Origin: JANOXC01 sp031418215
GTDB taxonomy: Bacteria > Bacteroidota > Bacteroidia > AKYH767-A > OLB10
Direction of reading: 5' to 3'
DNA length: 10,069 bases
NCBI GenBank assembly: GCA_031418215.1
Contig: JANOXC010000059.1
Span: forward strand, 1 to 10,069
Shown here in pieces: positions 6,301-10,069 of this stretch (its first letter is position 1; each line of letters opens with the position of its first letter). Under the pieces are notes generated by a model that was not told the DNA's origin, ran no database searches, and worked only from the letters and a program-made list of their open reading frames with translations. A program made the position numbers and the translations under genes.

Positions 6301-7038
6301 CTGGTAAATGAGTATAACAGAATGGTGGAAGAGTTGCAGCAAAGTGCTGATAAACTTGCGCGCTCTGAAAGGGAACATGCCTGGAGAGAGATGGCCAAGC
6401 AGGTGGCGCATGAAATAAAAAATCCATTAACACCAATGAAGCTCAGTGTGCAGCATCTTCAAAGAGCATGGAATGATAACAATCCTCAAATGCATTTACT
6501 GGTTGAGCGAGTATCCACCACGCTGATTGAACAGATTGAAACACTTTCAGCTATTGCATCGGCCTTTTCTGACTTTGCCAAAATGCCCAAAGCACAAAAT
6601 ACGAAACTCGATTTAATGTTAATCTTAGAAAATGTTGTTCATCTTTATTCGGAGAATGAACAGGTAAAAGTTTTGCTTGAGAGAAATGACCATCATAAGT
6701 TGTTTCTGTTTGCTGATAAAGATTATATAATACGCATCTTTTCTAATCTCATAAAAAATGCCATGCAATCAATCAAATCCGACATGCCGGGAATGGTGAA
6801 GGTTTCTTTGGAAACATTTATTGATCATTATGTAATTGCTGTGGAAGATAATGGTCAGGGAATTTCCAAGGAACAGCAAGAGAAAATATTTGTTCCTAAT
6901 TTCACCACAAAATCTACCGGTACGGGCTTAGGTCTTGCCATGGTAAAAACATTGGTTGAAGGAATGAATGGAGAGGTGTGGTTTGAAACAGAAGTAAATA
7001 ATGGCTCCACTTTTTATGTCCGGCTGCCTGCATACTAG
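3313..7038 (+). CDS. Large NtrY-like membrane sensor histidine kinase with about 12 transmembrane segments
   Basis: This 1241-residue kinase is predicted to sense an extracytoplasmic or membrane signal and phosphorylate a response regulator. Hydrophobic segments lie near residues 11-26, 215-235, 242-259, 287-313, 322-346, 364-387, 401-422, 427-447, 460-480, 724-750, 769-793 and 937-959. Arg/Lys-rich loops (VRRAKVK, IRRTSRR) place alternate loops in the cytoplasm, giving a consistent 12-segment topology. Three extracytoplasmic regions result: 27-214, 481-723 and 794-936. A HAMP linker (ITQPLRII, about 958-1010) precedes the HisKA domain, with phospho-acceptor His1033 in QVAHEIKNPLTP, the NtrY-type H box. 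The ATPase part has an N box (N1145, N1149), G1 box DNGQGI (1179-1184) and G2 box GTGLGL (1203-1208); all look intact. At 1241 residues it is much longer than classical NtrY (about 750) because of the extra multi-pass N-terminal half. No response regulator is adjacent, so the partner is unknown. A TTGATACT tandem repeat lies just upstream. Confidence 0.92.
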   Translation: MNLRTTHGRRLWLFFIAALALFFTGRVIDIQRQSQATNFIELTQRAEKRIQKTTVQMESSISKILPLLNPVKLDLALLSKAVAKESKVSNFYLFVFENQHLVCWSDNRVIPDTTALDIWNDQEVVNYKNGWYYVLKRETAGRTLYGLWLLKNQYSYQNKYIINRFNTALLLPPHTSLSLTKDKGTFPVFSKDRKYLFSLGFDTEVANRSFGASAGCYWFALAFAFVFILNLMVRLARLRSSYGFLVAAALFLLRWWMIEHRVPGSLYFLELFSSKYYASSYFLNSLGDLLLNTLVFSLFVIYIYIYMGGIVLVRRAKVKQYTWSILIVIIILTTFLFSVFINYLLSGLIINSQVSFNINNVFELTFYSVIGIFVIGILLFCFYLICDGAVRYIQKTHFGFSYVSILFLITQGIFLLLLIWLRDTEIFVNYGVSAFLLANSVILFTTYIRRTSRRVFSFTRSLLIILGFSIYAAQIIYEFNTTKEQERRTLLAARLENEHDLVAEYLFTEVNKHIRKDTLLSIFLALPPEEHLQRPFLIDDIQKRLVRLYFSGYLGKYDVQFKFFDRNDSPINSIGDPTWNLDAIGKHLLADGTPTYSPGYYYLKAGNGKISYAAIIVLQDTGKLGSVVIQVNARLVRDRSGLPELLLSNEVNTDNILQNYSYARYEDNKLVSQAGVYNYSLNQLPYATYYANKRTPVFECFDNFSHLFYTTSTGGLIIVSNYNLGILIYITLFSYIFTFFSILYVIIYVMVRLANHNLQLLENFKSRIQFSIVSIVIVALVMVGGATITYIIKNYAQEQNNRIREKLNNTVVLVENEMSERGQPAGKPSDELVYAYNRLATILSLDFNIYSTEGMLLFTTQPGFYEKDLMAPVMNHAAFIQLSQNEKGVYLQNEYIASFAYISAYEPIRNEQSKIMGYINIPYYARQTDLNKEISSFLVALINIYVLLFSIAVVTTFIISNRITQPLRIIQQSLKRVKLGRTNEPLIWKRNDEIGSLVNEYNRMVEELQQSADKLARSEREHAWREMAKQVAHEIKNPLTPMKLSVQHLQRAWNDNNPQMHLLVERVSTTLIEQIETLSAIASAFSDFAKMPKAQNTKLDLMLILENVVHLYSENEQVKVLLERNDHHKLFLFADKDYIIRIFSNLIKNAMQSIKSDMPGMVKVSLETFIDHYVIAVEDNGQGISKEQQEKIFVPNFTTKSTGTGLGLAMVKTLVEGMNGEVWFETEVNNGSTFYVRLPAY

Positions 7039-7093
7039 GAAAGGGAGTATTAAATGCTGTGTTTATCATTTACATGTTTGTGCTTGAAATTAA

Positions 7094-7111
7094 CTAGAAA
7101 GTACTTTCTAG
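7094..7111. promoter_or_regulatory. Perfect 18-bp palindrome, operator-like
   Basis: CTAGAAAGTACTTTCTAG is a perfect inverted repeat centred between 7102 and 7103. It lies 56 bp after the kinase stop and is not followed by a T-run on either strand, so a terminator is unlikely. The symmetry and length are typical of a binding site for a dimeric regulator; which one cannot be told. Confidence 0.45.
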
Positions 7112-7222
7112 AAACAGGTTATTAATTAAAAAAAACCTCAACTTATTTTTTAATTTCAATAAAAACATATCTTTACAACAATAAGGTGGGTCAGCACCGA
7201 GGAAACTAAGGTCGGGTTTTAT

Positions 7223-7293
7223 TGAACTGATATAGAAAAGTGGCGATTAAGTTTTTTTCATCGGTTATATTTCTAATCAATCATATCAGTTCA
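7223..7293 (+). promoter_or_regulatory. Long-range inverted repeat in the presumed 5' leader of the surface-protein gene
   Basis: TGAACTGATAT (7223-7233) and ATATCAGTTCA (7283-7293) are perfect 11-bp inverted repeats 49 bases apart. The pairing may extend outward with GGTTTT (7215-7220) and AAAACC (7300-7305) across small bulges. An inner CGAT (7244-7247)/ATCG (7260-7263) pair is possible. The structure ends about 7-18 bases before the ATG at 7312 and could influence translation, or be a binding site. I do not recognise it as a known RNA family. Confidence 0.45.
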
Positions 7294-7318
7294 CCCTAAA
7301 AAACCAAAGACATGTTTA

Positions 7319-7328
7319 CCCCCCCCCC
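7319..7328 (+). repeat. Poly-C tract (10 C) within the 5' end of the surface-protein gene
   Basis: Ten consecutive C are followed by A and four more C. The tract begins eight bases into the reading frame of the ATG at 7312. With ten C that frame stops at 7342-7344 after ten codons. With eleven C (or 8 or 14) it joins the long downstream frame and completes a signal peptide. It is a candidate contingency tract for slipped-strand phase variation, or a homopolymer sequencing error. Confidence 0.7.
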
Positions 7329-7370
7329 ACCCCAACTAAACTAAAATTTCTTTTTGGATTCGGTTTGTTA

Positions 7371-10069
7371 ATGTCATCGTTTGTTTTTATTCATGAATCA
7401 TCTAAAGCCCAATGCCCCCCTACACCAATAATAGCCGGTCCAACTAGCGTATGTGCGTCGAGTCACGTCTATCAACTATTGAATCCCGATCCTGATATAA
7501 ATACCAGTTATGTCTGGTCAATTACGATTAGTAATATTATTTATAACCATTCCGGGACATCCAATTTTAATTTAACCAATGCACCATGGATATCATTAGC
7601 ACCCGGAGCCAGGAATATTTTACATGTTACTGCTTCCAATGGGACTTGTGCGGTTACCTCAAACTATGATATATATTCCTGTTGTGAAATACCCAATATA
7701 ACAAGTCTAAATGATCCAACAAGCAGTTCATTTGCATCCAATAATATTTCAAATCAGACAATTGTTATTAATGGCACTTTTAATGTGACTACCACTATGT
7801 ACTTTAATTTTGATACAATATTACTGGGGCCAGCCGCAAGTATTAAATTAAACGGAAAGTCACTAGTGCTGGATCATACTGTTGTACAAGCGGGCTGTGG
7901 TACCATGTGGAAGGGCTTTAATCTGACTAATTTTGGACAGTTAAAAGTATATGACTCACGAATCAGTGATGCGCAGTATGCTGTTAATATTAATGGCGAT
8001 GGTGAAGGAGAATTGCATCATGGTGTAAGCTTCACTCGCAATTACATTAGCATATATACCGACCCGGCGAATAGCGTAAATTCTTTTAATGGACCTTCGA
8101 CTGGCAGTACGATTTTCAGAAATGTTACGTTCGATGGTTCGCAACCCTTAGTAACACCTTTTCCCGGCCAAACCCCCGCCCCAATAAATTCAACTTCTTT
8201 AGCCGGAATGGTGTTGAATAATATAGCTAGTTTTTCCACCAGCCTGGATATTGGCAACGCCCTATTAAACAATATTAATATAAGGAATCTCAATGCAGGC
8301 ATCATTGCAATCAACAGCAATATCGACGTTCATAATTGTCTTTTCCAGAACATTAATCCGGCAGGTGGATATACAAATTCCGGCAGTGGCAGCGCAGTAT
8401 ATTGCGCGAGTGATAATTTTCATACACAAAACTTGAATGTAGGTCTTACCGGCAATGGATTGATGCCTTGTACGTTCGACCGTTGCCGGGTTGGGATTAG
8501 CGCCTTCAGAAATATCAATACAGCAGTCGTTGGAAATCTTTTTACAAACATACCCGGCATTAATCCTGTAAATCAAACAGGGATTTACATTTATCATAAA
8601 GGCCAGGCAAGTTTTCATTTAACAAGAACAGTAAATATTGCAAACAATGTATTTTCCTATTTGAATACCGGTATTCGAATGAATGATATTAGAAGAGCAG
8701 TTACCACAATTTCTCAAAATATAATTGATGCTTTTAGCATTGCAGGGCCAACAGGGACGATCGGTACCTTTAACAGCTGTGGAATCAATATTGAAAATAC
8801 AGGCCTATGGGCTTCGCGCATTAAAATATTTGGAAATAATATAGGGTTAAATGGCAATACCAGAATAGGTATTCACATGCGCAATTGTACAAGGTTTAGT
8901 ACAAATCCATCAGTGCAGGACATCGATCTCTATGATAATTTTGTATTTTATAACACACCAACAGTACCTACTACGCATTACGGTGTCTGGCTTGAAAACA
9001 TGAATTATGCTTACTTACAAACAAAGAGCAACGGGCCCTTCCAGATCGTAAACAATCAAGCGTTTACAGGATCATCCACTGAGATGAGAGGCATCATGCT
9101 AAAAGACGTGCAAAACAGCAATATCATTGGCATTAGCACCATTAACCTTGGTGATGGCATTTATGTTCAAGGGCATTGTTTGGGAACAAAATTTAAATGC
9201 AATGCTTTAAATAATAATATAATCGGCTTTGATTTTAATTCGGCAGAATTATCGCAACAGGGGAAGTCAAATGACGCATGGGACAATGTTTGGAATAACA
9301 ATGGGAATAATCTATATAGAATGAATGGCAATCTTCAAGTCCCATTGAGTTGGTATCATCAGACTGGAGCCGTCTTTGATCCGCAGGCTGGCACTGGAGT
9401 TAGCGTTTCACCGCCAATCAGTTTCAATACTGGATCAACAAATAGTACTTGCTATACGTCAATGGAGATTGGTAACATTGAAAACATAATTAATGATCAG
9501 GTAACCTATCAAGAATGGGCTGAATCCGGCAGGTATTTGGATAAAATGTATGCTTATAATGAGTTAGCTGACAATAGTGAGTTATTAGCAAGCAATCAGA
9601 GTTATCAGAGTTTTTACAGTAATGAAAATACCGGTAATTTAGAATACCTGCGACTTATTTACCGTAATATTAACGAAGGCGATTATACAGATGCCAGGAG
9701 CGTATTGGAAAACAGCTTTACAGTGAATAATTTAGTTGAAGCCAACCTGCAATATGTCTTAGCGTTGTATGTTAATAAATCGCTTACAGAAACGGATACG
9801 TTTACAGTTGCTGAAACTGATTCATTAACAAACATTGCATTGTTTAGCCCCTCTGAAGGTGGGCCTGCTGTTCACTTTGCCCGGGCAATGTTAGGTTTGG
9901 AAGTTAATGATCCTAAGTTAGTCTTACGAAATGCAATGCCTCAACTATCACCAAACCAATTGTCGGTTGATTTAACCTCGGATTACAAAGAATCGAACAA
10001 TGTTAATGAAGCAGACAAACCGTTATATATAATTATTGCAGATTTAACGGGAAAACAGGTTGCTAGAAT
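7371..10069 (+). CDS. Large secreted PKD/parallel-beta-helix protein with T9SS-type C-terminal domain, partial; N-terminus probably displaced by the poly-C tract
   Basis: The frame is open from after a stop at 7248 to the right edge. Its first in-frame ATG is 7371, giving 899 codons with only a truncated signal peptide (MSSFVFIHESSKA). The natural start is ATG 7312, preceded by an A-rich stretch; one more C in the 7319-7328 tract would give MFTPPPTPTKLK, then a hydrophobic FLFGFGLLMSSFVFI core and SKA cleavage. In order, the mature protein shows a PKD-like domain (about 7416-7675; GPTSVC, YVWSI); a parallel beta-helix (about 7700-9350) with repeated N-x-I/F-x-x-x-x-x-GI coils such as NVFSYLNTGIRM; a helical region (from about 9501, EWAESGRYLDKMYAYNELA); and the start of a sorting-domain-like segment (from about 9945; LSPNQLSVDL, then YIIIADLTGKQV). 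This is the layout of Bacteroidota T9SS cargo, exported through Sec and anchored at or released from the surface. The fold suggests glycan binding or cleavage, but no catalytic residues can be named. The C-terminus lies outside. Confidence 0.85.
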   Translation, partial: MSSFVFIHESSKAQCPPTPIIAGPTSVCASSHVYQLLNPDPDINTSYVWSITISNIIYNHSGTSNFNLTNAPWISLAPGARNILHVTASNGTCAVTSNYDIYSCCEIPNITSLNDPTSSSFASNNISNQTIVINGTFNVTTTMYFNFDTILLGPAASIKLNGKSLVLDHTVVQAGCGTMWKGFNLTNFGQLKVYDSRISDAQYAVNINGDGEGELHHGVSFTRNYISIYTDPANSVNSFNGPSTGSTIFRNVTFDGSQPLVTPFPGQTPAPINSTSLAGMVLNNIASFSTSLDIGNALLNNINIRNLNAGIIAINSNIDVHNCLFQNINPAGGYTNSGSGSAVYCASDNFHTQNLNVGLTGNGLMPCTFDRCRVGISAFRNINTAVVGNLFTNIPGINPVNQTGIYIYHKGQASFHLTRTVNIANNVFSYLNTGIRMNDIRRAVTTISQNIIDAFSIAGPTGTIGTFNSCGINIENTGLWASRIKIFGNNIGLNGNTRIGIHMRNCTRFSTNPSVQDIDLYDNFVFYNTPTVPTTHYGVWLENMNYAYLQTKSNGPFQIVNNQAFTGSSTEMRGIMLKDVQNSNIIGISTINLGDGIYVQGHCLGTKFKCNALNNNIIGFDFNSAELSQQGKSNDAWDNVWNNNGNNLYRMNGNLQVPLSWYHQTGAVFDPQAGTGVSVSPPISFNTGSTNSTCYTSMEIGNIENIINDQVTYQEWAESGRYLDKMYAYNELADNSELLASNQSYQSFYSNENTGNLEYLRLIYRNINEGDYTDARSVLENSFTVNNLVEANLQYVLALYVNKSLTETDTFTVAETDSLTNIALFSPSEGGPAVHFARAMLGLEVNDPKLVLRNAMPQLSPNQLSVDLTSDYKESNNVNEADKPLYIIIADLTGKQVAR

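Larger units (their letters stand above)
7039..7311. other. Structured intergenic region between kinase and right-hand surface-protein gene
   Basis: It holds an 18-bp palindrome (7094-7111), a weak AGGTT/AACCT stem (7116-7138) followed by T-rich DNA that could end kinase transcription, a possible -7 box TATCTTTA (7169-7176), a GC-richer stretch (7184-7216) and an 11-bp inverted repeat (7223-7233 with 7283-7293). If the promoter call is right, the last two lie in a 5' leader of about 130 bases. Confidence 0.4.

Noticed and set aside
7094..7138. 18-bp palindrome as the kinase terminator
   Set aside because: No T-run follows the palindrome on either strand; the weaker AGGTT/AACCT stem downstream is the only terminator-like candidate.
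7371..7413. ATG 7371 as the genuine translation start of the right-hand surface protein
   Set aside because: It yields only part of a hydrophobic core with no charged n-region, and its upstream context is poor. It is used only as the first in-frame ATG in the sequence as given.
8265..8618. 117-codon minus-strand open frame within the beta-helix gene
   Set aside because: It is antisense to a long coherent secreted-protein frame and has no independent support.
1..10069. CRISPR array, insertion sequence, integrase or defence island
   Set aside because: No regularly spaced repeats, transposase, recombinase or nuclease genes are visible in the window.

Overview
The window looks like a chromosomal piece of a Bacteroidota genome, most likely an environmental Chitinophagales/Sphingobacteriales-type lineage (lineage inferred, not proven). 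The signs are an AT-rich composition, start codons preceded by A-rich stretches rather than Shine-Dalgarno sequences, a clear TAnnTTTG promoter box, large secreted repeat proteins of the kind exported by the type IX secretion system (T9SS), and intergenic DNA full of short repeats.

Layout, left to right. Bases 1-868 (minus) hold the N-terminal 289 codons of a secreted beta-propeller-repeat protein cut by the left edge. Bases 869-1322 are non-coding, with a hairpin, REP-like short palindromes and a 12-bp copy of the tRNA 3' end. A tRNA-Asn(GTT) gene with a perfect-palindrome terminator sits on the minus strand at 1323-1432. Bases 1433-1849 are non-coding and rich in hairpins. Two minus-strand genes follow: a Tat-exported Mn-type superoxide dismutase (1850-2569) and a biotin-carrier (BCCP-like) protein (2668-3168), separated by a 98-bp repeat-rich spacer. 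Divergent from these is a 1241-residue NtrY-like membrane sensor histidine kinase (3313-7038). A 273-bp structured intergenic stretch follows, then a large plus-strand secreted protein running off the right edge. That protein has a PKD-like domain, a parallel beta-helix, a helical region and the start of a T9SS-type sorting domain.

The genes do not form one obvious pathway. They comprise two unrelated surface or secreted proteins, an exported antioxidant enzyme, a carboxylase carrier subunit without its carboxylase partners, and an orphan sensor kinase with no response regulator nearby.

The most interesting signal is at the start of the right-hand surface protein. Its natural start (ATG at 7312) is out of frame with the rest of the gene because of a run of ten C at 7319-7328. 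One extra C would create a complete signal peptide joined to the long reading frame. This is either a phase-variable (slipped-strand) switch caught in the OFF state or a homopolymer sequencing error. No CRISPR array, insertion sequence or recognisable defence system is present.
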